DNA from: Mesorhizobium loti
GTDB taxonomy: Bacteria > Pseudomonadota > Alphaproteobacteria > Rhizobiales > Rhizobiaceae
Reading direction: 5' to 3'
NCBI GenBank assembly: GCA_014189435.1
Contig: CP050293.1
Location: forward strand, 2,671,001-2,735,000
DNA length: 64,000 nt
Made by a program: the position numbers and the translations under genes. Under the pieces are notes generated by a model. It did no database searches. It saw only the letters and a program-made list of their open reading frames with translations, and was not told the origin of the DNA. How positions within the stretch are numbered: the stretch's first letter is position 1; every line of letters starts with the position of its first letter. This document shows positions 23,920 to 34,077 of the stretch, in pieces.

Positions 23920-25545
23920 ATGGGGTTGGGAATGGGAAAAACACAAAATCTGCATTTCGGAGATTTGATCCTCGACGAAACGTGTCTTTTCGCGATCCGC
24001 GACGGGCAGACGGTTCAGTTCACCCGAAACGAGCGCGCGCTGCTGCTCGCCTTCTCGCGTAACCCGCAACGCCTCATGCGCCGCACTCGTCTGCTCGACG
24101 AAATCACTTCGCTGGAATCCGATCGATCGGACCGCAACATCGATTTTCTGGTCAACCGGCTGCGGCTAAAGCTAAACGATAATGCCAAATCGCCAAAATA
24201 TATCGCCACGCAATATGGCGAGGGTTATGTCTGGATAGCATCGCCATCTCCGGCGGCACCGGCTGCACCATCTGCGACGGAGCCGGTCGATGGATTCCTG
24301 GTTATCGGGCCGGCTTACGGATTGCAGGGACATCCCTTCGCCCAGCAAGCGTCTTCCCTGGTCGAGCAGCTTCGCGACCTGATCGCCGCCAGCATTGGCG
24401 CTCGCAAGGTCGTGGTTGTGGCCGAAAATTGGTACCCCGCCGCCACCGACAAGCTGCACTATTTCCTGCAGGTGAACTTTCACGCCGACAACGGCCGCAT
24501 CAATTGCGCGGTCACCTTGCGGGACATGCCATCGAAGCGCATCGTGAAGGCGTTCAGCCTGCGTCTCGACAGCGCCCCCGCAACATCGTTCGCAAACGAT
24601 GCGGCCCGGATTTCAAACGCAGTCACCGATGTCCTTCGGCAGGCACTTGCCGACGCCTCGACCGGCCTCGGTACACCCGTGGACGCATCACCCGAAATAC
24701 GCCTGCAGAAAGCCTCCGGCCTGCTATCGACGTCAAATCCGATGTGGCTGGCACGAGGCGAGCAATTGAGCAGGGATCGCGAGCACAATCCCTCCGACGC
24801 TGATACCGCGCTGCAATGGTGCATGCATCTGTTCGCGCGCCTTGTGCTGACCGGGCAGTTCGGCGGAATGAGTCTCGACGAGCGTGACCTGATCGAAAGC
24901 GAGATCGAAGCCACCGTATTGGAGTGCCTTCCCACCATCGAGGAAAACCCGCTGCTGATGTTGGCGGCGGCCAAGCTGTTGTACTTCATCAGCCGGGGTC
25001 ATCTCGATCTGGCGGAGGATCTTGCCGAGCGCGGCTTCGCGCGGACCGCGGAGTTTGCCGCGGCCTTGCCCATCATAGGCCAATTACGCTATGCGCGCGG
25101 CCGTTTTGACGAAGCCGTCAGCTTCTTTGACCGCGGCATCGGGATGGCCGAACTAGGCCTCGCATTTCATCTGCACATGAGGGTGCTGAAGTGTATCGCC
25201 CTGCTTGCCGCCGGCGACCGCGCCGCGCTGGACGCTGCCGCCGCTGAAATAACCGATATGGGTCCGCTTTGCCCACCCGAGATCGCCTTGATGATCGGCT
25301 GGATGATGGCGGCGGCGGATCAGAAATTGCCGGCGTCGGCGGCGGATGCGCTTGCCGCGATTGGTCCTGTCGGCGCCGGCAGCGCGATCGAGTATCTCTA
25401 CTTCACGTCGGCGCGTCACCTTATCTCGGAGCAAGCACGCGCCAACGTCATGGGCGGCATGATCGCGCACGTGTCAGATCTGCACGGCGAGCAGGTGATT
25501 CCCGCATTTGTCCTTGCCAGTATCGGCCTTTCCGCTGAAGCCTGA
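23920..25545 (+). CDS. winged-helix (OmpR/CadC-type) regulator with C-terminal TPR-like region
   Basis: A 541-residue protein from the ATG at 23920. Residues 10-107 form an OmpR/PhoB-type winged helix (FTRNERALLLAFSRNPQRLM, VNRLRLKL, IATQYGEGYVWIA). A Pro/Ala linker follows, then an alpha/beta domain (about 118-230) and helical TPR-like repeats at 270-490, as in adenylate-cyclase-associated or CadC-like soluble regulators. There is no receiver domain and no membrane helix, so it senses by ligand or protein binding. It lies upstream of the giant autotransporter in the same direction and may control it. Confidence 0.8.
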   Translation: MGLGMGKTQNLHFGDLILDETCLFAIRDGQTVQFTRNERALLLAFSRNPQRLMRRTRLLDEITSLESDRSDRNIDFLVNRLRLKLNDNAKSPKYIATQYGEGYVWIASPSPAAPAAPSATEPVDGFLVIGPAYGLQGHPFAQQASSLVEQLRDLIAASIGARKVVVVAENWYPAATDKLHYFLQVNFHADNGRINCAVTLRDMPSKRIVKAFSLRLDSAPATSFANDAARISNAVTDVLRQALADASTGLGTPVDASPEIRLQKASGLLSTSNPMWLARGEQLSRDREHNPSDADTALQWCMHLFARLVLTGQFGGMSLDERDLIESEIEATVLECLPTIEENPLLMLAAAKLLYFISRGHLDLAEDLAERGFARTAEFAAALPIIGQLRYARGRFDEAVSFFDRGIGMAELGLAFHLHMRVLKCIALLAAGDRAALDAAAAEITDMGPLCPPEIALMIGWMMAAADQKLPASAADALAAIGPVGAGSAIEYLYFTSARHLISEQARANVMGGMIAHVSDLHGEQVIPAFVLASIGLSAEA

Positions 25546-25708
25546 ACGAAGATCGCCTGCATTGGCGGTGCGCGGACGCATAAAAACAAGGCAACATGCC
25601 CACTAGAACGGCGTGAGCATGCCAGTCTCCGGTTGACCTGGCTCACCACCAGCCCCGGCAGGGGTGTTTTCTTGCGATCTTCAAATACTGTCCAAACAAT
25701 TGGCTGCT

Positions 25709-25805
25709 AGAGCAATTCGAGGAAAAAACGCTTTTTTCCGTCGGGAATTGCGCCAGACAAAGAGACAGAGCGGTTCAGCGTTTCCATGAAACGGTGAGCC
25801 GCTCT
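25709..25805. repeat. rhizobial intergenic hairpin repeat, copy 1
   Basis: A 97-base element beginning AGAGCAATTC and ending GAGCCGCTCT, with an internal inverted repeat (AGAGCGGTTC against the end). A second copy lies at 59019-59120 with the same layout. It is the only feature in the 333-base gap before the autotransporter gene. Confidence 0.75.
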
Positions 25806-25878
25806 GGGCGACGCCACCACCGGCTCGATTTTTCGGTCAACGTGCAGGTGGCGGGATATGTTCGATCGTTCAGTCCAG

Positions 25879-28800
25879 ATGAAAAGCCCGGCCTCGGCTC
25901 TTCGCGAGCGCCGTCGTGACGCCGCGATGGCGCTGGGCGCCGTGGCAGCGCTGTGCGTCGCGACACCCCCGGCGGCGGCGGCGGATGCGATCTGGCGCAC
26001 CAATCCCAGTACGGGCTTTTACTTCTACGGCGGCAACTGGGATTCAGGCAACGTGCCGGACGGCACCGCCACCTTCGGCGCGTCCAGCCACACCGACCTG
26101 CAGGTGGACGACCGGTTCGACGACAACACCGCCGTTGGGGGCTGGACATTCGTCGCCGGGGCGCCGACTTACTATTTCACCATCTATGGCGCAATGAGTT
26201 TCACCGGCGCCGGTGTCGTGACGAACGGCGCCACCGTCCACATCACTGACAAAGCCGGCGCCAGCCTGAGTTTCTTCAATACCAGCACGGCCGGCAGCGC
26301 CATCATCACCAACTATCTCGCCAACGTCAATTTCCTGGACAACAGCACGGCCGGCAATGCTACCATCATCAATACCAATGTCGGCGGCGAAATCCATTTC
26401 TACTACAACAGCACGGCGGGCACCGCCACTATCACCAACGATTACCAGCTCACTTTCTCCACCACCAGCACGGCCGGCAGCGCCACCATCACCAATAATT
26501 ATCAAACCCTATTTGCCAACAACAGCACGGCCGGCAGCGCTACCATCACCAATAACGGCTCCATTGAGTTCCAAAACAACACCACGGCCGGCGCCGCCAG
26601 CATCACCAATTTCGGAGGGCTGCAATTTACCGATTCCAGCACCGCCGCCAGCGCCACCATCACCAACAACGGCGGGGTCGCATTCGTCCTCGGCGGCACC
26701 GCCGACACCGCCACCATCACCAACAACGCCACCCTGGACTTCAAGAACTACAGCACGGCCGCCAGCGCCGCCATCACCAACAACGTTAGCGGCACGATAA
26801 CTTTCATCCAGACCGCCACGGCGGGCGCCGCCACCATCATCAACGACGGCACGCTGAATTTCAGCGAAAACAGCACCGCCGGCAGCGCCACCATAACCAA
26901 CAACGCCGGCGGCGTCGTGAATTTCGCCGCTGCCGGCAGGGCCGGCAGCGCCACCATCACCACCAACAACGGCGGCCAGGCCTTTATAGCTGTCCACGGC
27001 AGCGGCGGAACCGCGCGTTTCATCCTGAACGGCACCGGCTCTCTCGACATTTCGGGGCTCACGAACGGCGGCACCACGGTCGGCTCGATCGAGGGTGACG
27101 GCACGGTCAAGCTCGGCGCGCAGAACCTGGCGGTTGGAGGCAGCAATCTCTCGTCCATCTTTTCCGGCGTGATCCAGGATGGCGGTGCCGTTGCCGGTAC
27201 CTTAGGCTCGCTGACCAAGACCGGCACCGGCACCCTGACGCTGTCCGGCATCAACACCTACACGGGCGGCACGTCGCTCAATAGCGGCATCCTGTCGATT
27301 TCATCGGATACCAACCTCGGCAATACCTCTGGCGGGCTGACCTTCAACGGCGGCACGTTGCGGTTGACGGCCAACGTCAATCTGGCGAGCACCCGCCCCA
27401 TTACCCTCAATGCCGGTGGCGGCACCTTCGACATGGGCGGCGCTACCACAATCTTCAGCAACAGCTTCGGCGGCAGCGGCCCAGTCACCTTCACCAATGG
27501 CTTTGCGGTTTTGTCGGCGGTGAACACCTACAGCGGCACCACCACGGTGATGGACACCGGCACCCTCGGGGCGAATGTCGCGGGCGCGCTGTCGCCGAAC
27601 TCCGATGTCGCTCTCACCGGTCTGCTGCGGCTGAACGGATTTGACAACACGATCAAGTCGCTTTCCGGCAACGGGCTTGTTGTCAATGGGGCCGTTGGCG
27701 ACGCGGCGACGCTAACCGTCGCGCCCTCCTCGGGCAGCACTACTTTTTCAGGGACCCTCATCGATTCATTGGGCGCGCTGTCGCTGGCCAAGACCAGCGC
27801 CGGCACACAGGTTCTCTCGGGAGCCAATAGCTACAGCGGCGCGACCACGATCTCGGCCGGCGTGCTCAACATCCAGAGCGCCGCTGCGCTCGGCTCCGCG
27901 GCTTCCGGCACCACCGTGGCCAGCGGCGCGGCGCTGGAGTTGCAGGGCGGCATCACGGTCGCCTCGGAGGCTCTGATGCTGAACGGGACCGGCGTCGCCA
28001 ATGGCGGCGCGCTGCGCAACGTATCCGGGGCCAATGCCTATGGCGGCCCGATCACGCTGGGCTCGGCCGCCCGCATCAACGCCGATGCGGGCATCCTGAC
28101 CATCACAGGGGGAATCGGGGGAACCGGCCGGAACCTCAGTATCGGTCCCCAGACCGGTGCGTCCATTGTCGTGTCCGGCGGGATTGCGACCGGCGCAGGA
28201 ACGCTGACGAAAGACGGCGGCGGATCGCTGTCGCTCATCGGAGCCAACAGCTATACCGGCGTCACGACGGTGAACGCCGGTAATCTGCAACTGGCTAATA
28301 GCGCGGCGATCGCCGATACGGGCGCCGTCGTCGTCAACGCGCCGGGAACCCTTTCCGTCGCCAACTCCGAGACGATCGGCTCACTTGCCGGCAGCGGCAA
28401 TATCACGATCGGGATCGGGGTGGGCGCGACGACGTTGACCACGGGCGGCGACAGCACGTCCACGCTTTATTCCGGCGCCATCAGCGAGAACCTCGGCCCC
28501 GGCAGTCTGGTGAAGATCGGTGCAGGCACATTTACGCTGGCGGGCGCCAATACCTACAGCGGCGGCACAACCTTCGCGGGCGGCATTCTCAATGCAGGCA
28601 GCGCCGGTGCGCTCGGCACCTCGGGCACACTCAGCTTCACCGGCGGCACACTGCAATACAGCGCTGCCAACCAGACCGACTACTCCGGCCGCTTCTCGAC
28701 CGCTGCTGGCCAAGCCTACAGCATCGACACCAATGGGCAGACCGTCACTTATGCCAGCGCACTCAGCTCGGCGGGCGGCAGTCTGACCAAGCTCGGTACG

Positions 28801-31800
28801 GGAACGCTGACACTCGCGGCAGCCAACACCTATACGGGCGGCACGACGGTCAGCGGCGGCACGCTGCGGGCTGGGGTGGCGGGGGCTTTTGTCGCCAACA
28901 CCGCCTACACGGTCAATGGCGGCACACTCGATTTCAACGGGTTTGCCTTGTCGATGTCGTCGCTGTCGGGCAGCGGCGGCGCTGTCAGCCTTGGGGCGGC
29001 GGCCCTGACTGTCAACCAGGCGGTGAACAGCAGTTTCGCCGGCCAGCTTACCGGCAGCGGTCCGCTGACGAAGAGCGGCGCAGGCACGCTGACGCTGAAC
29101 GGCGCCAACACCTATACGGGTGTGACCACGGTATCGGCCGGCAAGCTGATCGTCGGCGACGATACGCATCCGGGCGCCAGCCTGGCCGGCACCGTGAGCG
29201 TCGCCAGCGGAGGGACGCTGGGCGGCCATGGCTCGGTCGGCGCGACGACGGTCGCTGGCGGCGGCACGCTCTCGCCCGGCGCCTCGATCGGCACGCTGAC
29301 GGTGAACGGCGACATGACCCTGCAGCAGGGTAGCCATCTCGCCTACGAGGCGGCGGCGCCCGGCGCCGATTTTGCGACCGCCGGCCTTGCCGACAGCGTT
29401 TCGGTCAATGGCAATGTGACGCTGAACGGCGCGGTGCTCGACGTTACCGATGCCGGTGGCTTCGGCCCCGGCCTCTACCGCGTCATCGACTACACGGGTA
29501 CGCTGAGCGAGAGCAATGGCGGGCTGTTGCTGGGTACGGCACCGACCGGCTCGACGCTGTTGATCCTGACGCTCACGGGCGACAAGCAGATCAACCTTCT
29601 CAACACCGGCGGCCTGACGCTGAACGTCTGGAATGCGAACGGTCAGGCCGACGCCACCCACCTGGGCGGCGGCAGCGGCACATGGTCGAACGCGTCACCG
29701 GTGTGGACCGATGCGGTGGGCACGATAACGGCACCGATGCAGCCGCAGCCGGGCTTCGCCATTTTTGGCGGCGAGGCAGGCACCGTTACGGTGGACGGCA
29801 GCGCCGGCGCCGTGCGGACCACGGGCATGCAATTCGCTTCCGACGGCTATGCGCTGACGGGCGACACGCTGACCCTGGTGGCGGATGCGGGCCACCCGGC
29901 GCCGGTGGAGGTGCGGGTCGGAGACGGCAGCGCGGCAAGCGTCGGCTATGTGACCACGATCGCCAACGTCGTCGCCGGCACCGACGGCCTGCGCAAGACA
30001 GGCGCGGGCACGCTGGTGCTTTCCGGCACCAACACCTATTCCGGCGGCACCAGGATCGAGGCCGGCACGCTGTCGGTGTCGTCGGATGCGAACCTGGGCG
30101 CCGGGAATGCTGGGCTGACGCTCGACGGCGGTACCCTCCTGGTGACGGGGACGGCCTTCAACCAGACATCGCGACCGATCACGCTGGGCGCCGGCGGCGG
30201 CATTGTCGACATCGCCGATGCCGCAAACACCCTTTTGCTTGGCCAGCCGGTCTCCGGCGCGGGCGGCCTGACCAAGCAAGGCGCTGGCACGCTGACGCTG
30301 GCCGGCGCCAATGCCGGCATCACCGGCGCGGTTGAGATCGCCGCCGGCACGCTGGCGCTTTCAGGCAGCGGCTCGCTGGCCTCGGCCCAGAGCGTCACGC
30401 TGAATGGCGGCAGCTTCGATTCGTCGGCACTGGCTGCGGACACCAGCATCAACAATTTCTCCGGCACCGGCGGCAATCTGCAACTGGGGTCGAACGCATT
30501 GACCCTCAACCAGTCGATCGATACGGCTTTTGCCGGCGACATCAAGGGCACCGGCACGCTGGTCAAGGCGGGCACGGCGACACTGACCTTTACCGGCATC
30601 AGCGCCAGCGACTGGTCGATCACCGGCGGCGGCCTTTCGACATCGGCGGCCTCGTTGGGAGGCAATGTGGCGATCGGCGCAAATGGCACGCTGACGTTCG
30701 ACCAGGGCACAGGCGGCAACTATGCCGGCGCCCTTTCGGGAACGGGCGCGCTGGTCAAGACGAGCACAGGCACGCTCGCCTATGATGGCGACGGCTCCGG
30801 CTTCGGCGGTACCACGACGGTGGCCGATGGCACACTCATCGTCGGCTCGGACACTGCGCACTCCGGCGCAGTGCTTGGCGGCAGCCTCGACCTCCTGGAT
30901 GGTGCCGTCCTCGGCGGCCACGGCACGATCGGCTCCGGTTCCGGAAGCCTGGTGACCGTCGAAAACGGCGGCACGCTGGCGCCGGGCGCATCGGTCGGCA
31001 CGCTGACGCTCGATGGCAACCTTGTCTTCAACACCGGCGGCCATTTCGAGATCGAGGCCGATCCGGCGAGCACCGCCGGCGACCTCATCAAGGTAACGGG
31101 CACAGCCAGCATCGGCGGCGGCGCGGTTGCCCATATCGGCGCCAATGGCGCTTACAAGCCGACATCGATCTACACGATCCTGACGGCCGACGGCGGCGTC
31201 GCCGGCCACTTCGACAGCGTGACGTCGGACTTTGCCTTCCTCGACCCGTCCTTGACCTATGACACCAACAACGTGCTGCTCACGCTCAAACGCAACGACA
31301 TCCACTTCGCGGAGCTGGCGCTGACGGGCAACCAGAAGGCCACCGCCGGCGCGCTCGACTCGCTTGGCACGCTTGACCCTTCGAGCGGCCTCTTTCAGGC
31401 CGTGGTTAGCCTGGCCAATGACGGCGCAACGGTCCGCAACGCCTTTGATCAGCTGTCCGGCAATGCCTATCCCTCCTTGAACGGCGCTCTCGTGCAAGAC
31501 AGCCAGGGGATCGCCGACATCATCACCGCGCGTATCGCTTCTGCCTTCGGCGCGGTTGGAGCCACCGACGCGCCGGTGCTCGCCTATGGCGAAGATGGCC
31601 AGGACAATGCCGGTACCGGCGCTATCCATGGCATGCTATCACCGGCAACCACCGAGCGCGTGGCGGCCTGGGGAACGGCCTTCGGCTCATGGAGCGACAA
31701 TGACGGCAACGGCAATGCCGGGGCCATCTCCTCCGACACCGGCGGCTTCCTCACCGGCATCGACGGGGCACTCGGCGAGAACTGGCGGGCAGGCGCGGTC

Positions 31801-32478
31801 GCCGGCTACAGCCGCTCGACCTTCCGTGTCGATGAGCGCGCCTCTTCGGGCGACAGCCAGAACTGGCATCTCGGCCTCTATGGCGGCGGACAGTGGGGGG
31901 CGTTCGGCCTGCGCGCCGGCGCCGCCTACACCTGGCACAACATCTCGGTCGGCCGCCATGTCTCCTTCGCCGGCTTCGATGAAACTCTGAGCGGCGACTA
32001 TGACGCCGGTACCGCCCAGGCGTTCGGCGAGGTCGCCTATGACATCAAAGCCGGTCAGCTCGGCCTCGAGCCCTTCGCAGGTCTCTCTTATGTCAGCCTG
32101 CACACCGACGGTTTCGATGAAACGGGCGGTGATGCAGCGCTGTCGGCGTCAAGTGCCAACACCGATGTCACCTTCACGACGGTCGGCCTGAGGGCCTCGA
32201 CCGACTTTGCGCTCGGCGCCACCAATGTGACGGCGCGCGGCACGCTTGCCTGGCGGCATGCCTTCGGCGACGTCACGCCGACCTCGACCGTCGCCTTTGC
32301 CGGCTCCGATGCCTTCACCATCGCCGGCGCTCCGATCGCCCGGGATGCGGCACTGATCGAGGCTGGTCTCGACGTTGCGCTGAGCGCCAACACCAGCCTT
32401 GGCGTTGCCTATCAGGGGCAGTTCGGATCCGGCAGCCAACAAAACGGCTTCGATGCAAATCTCAGAGTCAAGTTTTGA
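25879..32478 (+). CDS. giant type V autotransporter adhesin
   Basis: A 2,199-residue secreted protein from the ATG at 25879 (the open frame begins at 25858). The N-terminus has a charged region, a hydrophobic stretch (MALGAVAALCVATP) and an AAAA cleavage region. Residues about 130-375 contain 12 tandem units of 19-21 residues built on (N/S)STAGSATITNN. The passenger continues with about ten autotransporter beta-strand repeats of the form LTKxGxGTLTLxGxNTYxGxT. A beta-barrel takes the last 280 residues and ends in Phe, as needed for outer-membrane insertion. It is probably an adhesin or biofilm protein; no protease motif is seen. Confidence 0.92.
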   Translation: MKSPASALRERRRDAAMALGAVAALCVATPPAAAADAIWRTNPSTGFYFYGGNWDSGNVPDGTATFGASSHTDLQVDDRFDDNTAVGGWTFVAGAPTYYFTIYGAMSFTGAGVVTNGATVHITDKAGASLSFFNTSTAGSAIITNYLANVNFLDNSTAGNATIINTNVGGEIHFYYNSTAGTATITNDYQLTFSTTSTAGSATITNNYQTLFANNSTAGSATITNNGSIEFQNNTTAGAASITNFGGLQFTDSSTAASATITNNGGVAFVLGGTADTATITNNATLDFKNYSTAASAAITNNVSGTITFIQTATAGAATIINDGTLNFSENSTAGSATITNNAGGVVNFAAAGRAGSATITTNNGGQAFIAVHGSGGTARFILNGTGSLDISGLTNGGTTVGSIEGDGTVKLGAQNLAVGGSNLSSIFSGVIQDGGAVAGTLGSLTKTGTGTLTLSGINTYTGGTSLNSGILSISSDTNLGNTSGGLTFNGGTLRLTANVNLASTRPITLNAGGGTFDMGGATTIFSNSFGGSGPVTFTNGFAVLSAVNTYSGTTTVMDTGTLGANVAGALSPNSDVALTGLLRLNGFDNTIKSLSGNGLVVNGAVGDAATLTVAPSSGSTTFSGTLIDSLGALSLAKTSAGTQVLSGANSYSGATTISAGVLNIQSAAALGSAASGTTVASGAALELQGGITVASEALMLNGTGVANGGALRNVSGANAYGGPITLGSAARINADAGILTITGGIGGTGRNLSIGPQTGASIVVSGGIATGAGTLTKDGGGSLSLIGANSYTGVTTVNAGNLQLANSAAIADTGAVVVNAPGTLSVANSETIGSLAGSGNITIGIGVGATTLTTGGDSTSTLYSGAISENLGPGSLVKIGAGTFTLAGANTYSGGTTFAGGILNAGSAGALGTSGTLSFTGGTLQYSAANQTDYSGRFSTAAGQAYSIDTNGQTVTYASALSSAGGSLTKLGTGTLTLAAANTYTGGTTVSGGTLRAGVAGAFVANTAYTVNGGTLDFNGFALSMSSLSGSGGAVSLGAAALTVNQAVNSSFAGQLTGSGPLTKSGAGTLTLNGANTYTGVTTVSAGKLIVGDDTHPGASLAGTVSVASGGTLGGHGSVGATTVAGGGTLSPGASIGTLTVNGDMTLQQGSHLAYEAAAPGADFATAGLADSVSVNGNVTLNGAVLDVTDAGGFGPGLYRVIDYTGTLSESNGGLLLGTAPTGSTLLILTLTGDKQINLLNTGGLTLNVWNANGQADATHLGGGSGTWSNASPVWTDAVGTITAPMQPQPGFAIFGGEAGTVTVDGSAGAVRTTGMQFASDGYALTGDTLTLVADAGHPAPVEVRVGDGSAASVGYVTTIANVVAGTDGLRKTGAGTLVLSGTNTYSGGTRIEAGTLSVSSDANLGAGNAGLTLDGGTLLVTGTAFNQTSRPITLGAGGGIVDIADAANTLLLGQPVSGAGGLTKQGAGTLTLAGANAGITGAVEIAAGTLALSGSGSLASAQSVTLNGGSFDSSALAADTSINNFSGTGGNLQLGSNALTLNQSIDTAFAGDIKGTGTLVKAGTATLTFTGISASDWSITGGGLSTSAASLGGNVAIGANGTLTFDQGTGGNYAGALSGTGALVKTSTGTLAYDGDGSGFGGTTTVADGTLIVGSDTAHSGAVLGGSLDLLDGAVLGGHGTIGSGSGSLVTVENGGTLAPGASVGTLTLDGNLVFNTGGHFEIEADPASTAGDLIKVTGTASIGGGAVAHIGANGAYKPTSIYTILTADGGVAGHFDSVTSDFAFLDPSLTYDTNNVLLTLKRNDIHFAELALTGNQKATAGALDSLGTLDPSSGLFQAVVSLANDGATVRNAFDQLSGNAYPSLNGALVQDSQGIADIITARIASAFGAVGATDAPVLAYGEDGQDNAGTGAIHGMLSPATTERVAAWGTAFGSWSDNDGNGNAGAISSDTGGFLTGIDGALGENWRAGAVAGYSRSTFRVDERASSGDSQNWHLGLYGGGQWGAFGLRAGAAYTWHNISVGRHVSFAGFDETLSGDYDAGTAQAFGEVAYDIKAGQLGLEPFAGLSYVSLHTDGFDETGGDAALSASSANTDVTFTTVGLRASTDFALGATNVTARGTLAWRHAFGDVTPTSTVAFAGSDAFTIAGAPIARDAALIEAGLDVALSANTSLGVAYQGQFGSGSQQNGFDANLRVKF

Positions 32479-32779
32479 ACGGTGGACGGTGAGCTGACGG
32501 GCGATCTTGTCTCGCATCCACAATGGAGATTTCGCGATCTCCAAAACCGCAGACAATACGCTCTGGCTCTATGCTCACAAGGCATAGGAAGAGTACTGCT
32601 TAGGACCTGGAGGGCGGTCGTCAGTTTAAACTCAATTTAACTGCACAGTCTCGCAGGCGTTGAGACCGTATCTCTACAGCAGATCGCGGTTCGCAACCGC
32701 AGTGTGAATCCGATGCGCGTCTATAGGCGCCAGAGATTGAAGTTTTTATTGGTAGCTCACAGCAGATCGCGCTTGCCGG

Positions 32780-32888
32780 CTAGGCTGCCCTCGCAACACG
32801 GATCGTGTGCAGGGTTTCCAGCTTGAGATGCGTATATTGACGCGTTGTGACCCGTGACTAGAGTGACTTGTTCTATCGTGAAACCTTT
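32780..32888 (-). pseudogene. remnant of the 3' end of a second dusA-type integrase
   Basis: Read on the minus strand it gives KGFTIEQVTLVTGH, then after a frame-breaking deletion QYTHLKLETLHTIRVARAA and a stop. This matches the end of the adjacent intact integrase (AGFTIEQVALVTGH...RYTHLRPEALHALLAARAA), but several residues are missing between the catalytic His and Tyr segments. It begins 12 bases beyond the stop of the intact gene, so two related integrase tails sit in tandem. The rest of the 422-base gap before it (32479-32779) shows no gene. Confidence 0.75.
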
Positions 32889-32900
32889 GGACACTCACAT

Positions 32901-33962
32901 CTATGCCGCGCGCGCTGCCAACAGCGCGTGGAGAGCCTCGGGCCTCAGATGGGTGTAGCGCTTCAACATTTTCCAGTCCTTGTGCCCAGTTACCAGCGCA
33001 ACTTGTTCGATCGTGAATCCGGCCTCGAATAGGCGGCTTGTCCCTTCGTGCCGCAAGTCATGAAAATGAAGGTCGTGGATGCTCAGGTCAGCGCATCCTC
33101 GACGGAAGGCGGAGCCGACCGACCTATGATTGAACGGGAAAATTCGATCATCGTCATTGCTGCGCTTTGCCCGCTGTTCCTCAACAATGGCCCACGCATC
33201 GTATCCAGTGGCCGCGAATAGGGGTATGCGCTGATTGTTGCCGTTCTTGTTCCGAGGGTCCTTCCGGTCACGGATAAGAAGCATCCGCGTGCGAGATTCC
33301 AAGTCGGACCAATGCACCTTGCAGATTTCCTCCTGGCGCATCGCGGTTGCGACGGCGAAGCGTATGATCTGGCTAACCGGTGCAATTTGACGAGGGTTTG
33401 CATCGAAGTGACCGATGAGCCTGTCGAGCTCGTCCTGCGTCGGCCGTCTGTCGCGCTGATGGCCTTTCCCAACGAGGCCAAGCCTCTTTAGCGCGATACG
33501 CGCGAGATCAACCGGTTCGACCTTGACGGGCAGGCCGTGAACCGCGGCAGCATGAGACAGGATAAGTTTCACAAAGCCGATGTCGATACCGAGAGTCATC
33601 GGCCCGGCGCCTTGGGCGGCTCTATCACGACCAAATCGAATGAGCCGTTCGCGATCGAGAGCCGCGATGTTGCACTTCCCCAGATGTCTTTGGAGCATAT
33701 CGAGGGCTGCGGCCTTGGAGCGGCGAGGGGACTTGCCTACATCGCACATGTCGTCGATATGAAGCTCGATGAGTTCGCCGAAGGTTTTCAAGCGCGCTAT
33801 ACGGGACTTTGTCGGCGTCTCACCACGATCGACTTGGCGCTCGGCGTCGGTTGCCCAGCGTCGTGCATCGTCTCGGCGCAGGAAGGTCTCGCTGACGTAG
33901 CGACCCTTGCGACGGACTTGGACACGCCAGGAACCGGACGAGAGTTTTGTGTAGGTGGCCAT
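32901..33962 (-). CDS. int: tyrosine recombinase, dusA-associated island integrase
   Basis: A 353-residue integrase from the ATG at 33962 (MATYTKL); the frame is open to 34049. It has an N-terminal arm-binding region (SSGSWRVQVRRKGRYVSETF), a core-binding SAM-like domain and a C-terminal catalytic domain with Arg (TAMRQEEICKVHW), HDLRHEG, and His/Tyr in LVTGHKDWKMLKRYTHL. It is divergent from, and 115 bases away from, the 5' end of dusA, the arrangement of the integrase family that targets dusA. It would cut and join island DNA at dusA. Confidence 0.92.
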   Translation of the reverse strand: MATYTKLSSGSWRVQVRRKGRYVSETFLRRDDARRWATDAERQVDRGETPTKSRIARLKTFGELIELHIDDMCDVGKSPRRSKAAALDMLQRHLGKCNIAALDRERLIRFGRDRAAQGAGPMTLGIDIGFVKLILSHAAAVHGLPVKVEPVDLARIALKRLGLVGKGHQRDRRPTQDELDRLIGHFDANPRQIAPVSQIIRFAVATAMRQEEICKVHWSDLESRTRMLLIRDRKDPRNKNGNNQRIPLFAATGYDAWAIVEEQRAKRSNDDDRIFPFNHRSVGSAFRRGCADLSIHDLHFHDLRHEGTSRLFEAGFTIEQVALVTGHKDWKMLKRYTHLRPEALHALLAARAA

Positions 33963-34077
33963 TTTTTCGTGTGCGCTCCGTGTGCACTGAGAGATCGAAA
34001 TGTGGCGAAAAGGGTCGTATTCTGGCGTAAATTCGTGTGCACTTGGCACGTTCTAACGTTTTGATGTTAAAGAAAAA

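Noticed and set aside
26260..26990. Regularly spaced repeats that might suggest a CRISPR array
   Set aside because: The repeats are in frame and encode a protein repeat (STAGSATITNN); units vary and spacers are also coding.
28381..29661. Long antisense open frame (426 residues) under the autotransporter gene
   Set aside because: It is the complement of the GC-rich repeat passenger; composition is biased, no motifs are present and the sense frame is a clear autotransporter.
30361..31629. Second long antisense frame under the autotransporter gene
   Set aside because: Same cause as the other antisense frame; no start signal or family resemblance.
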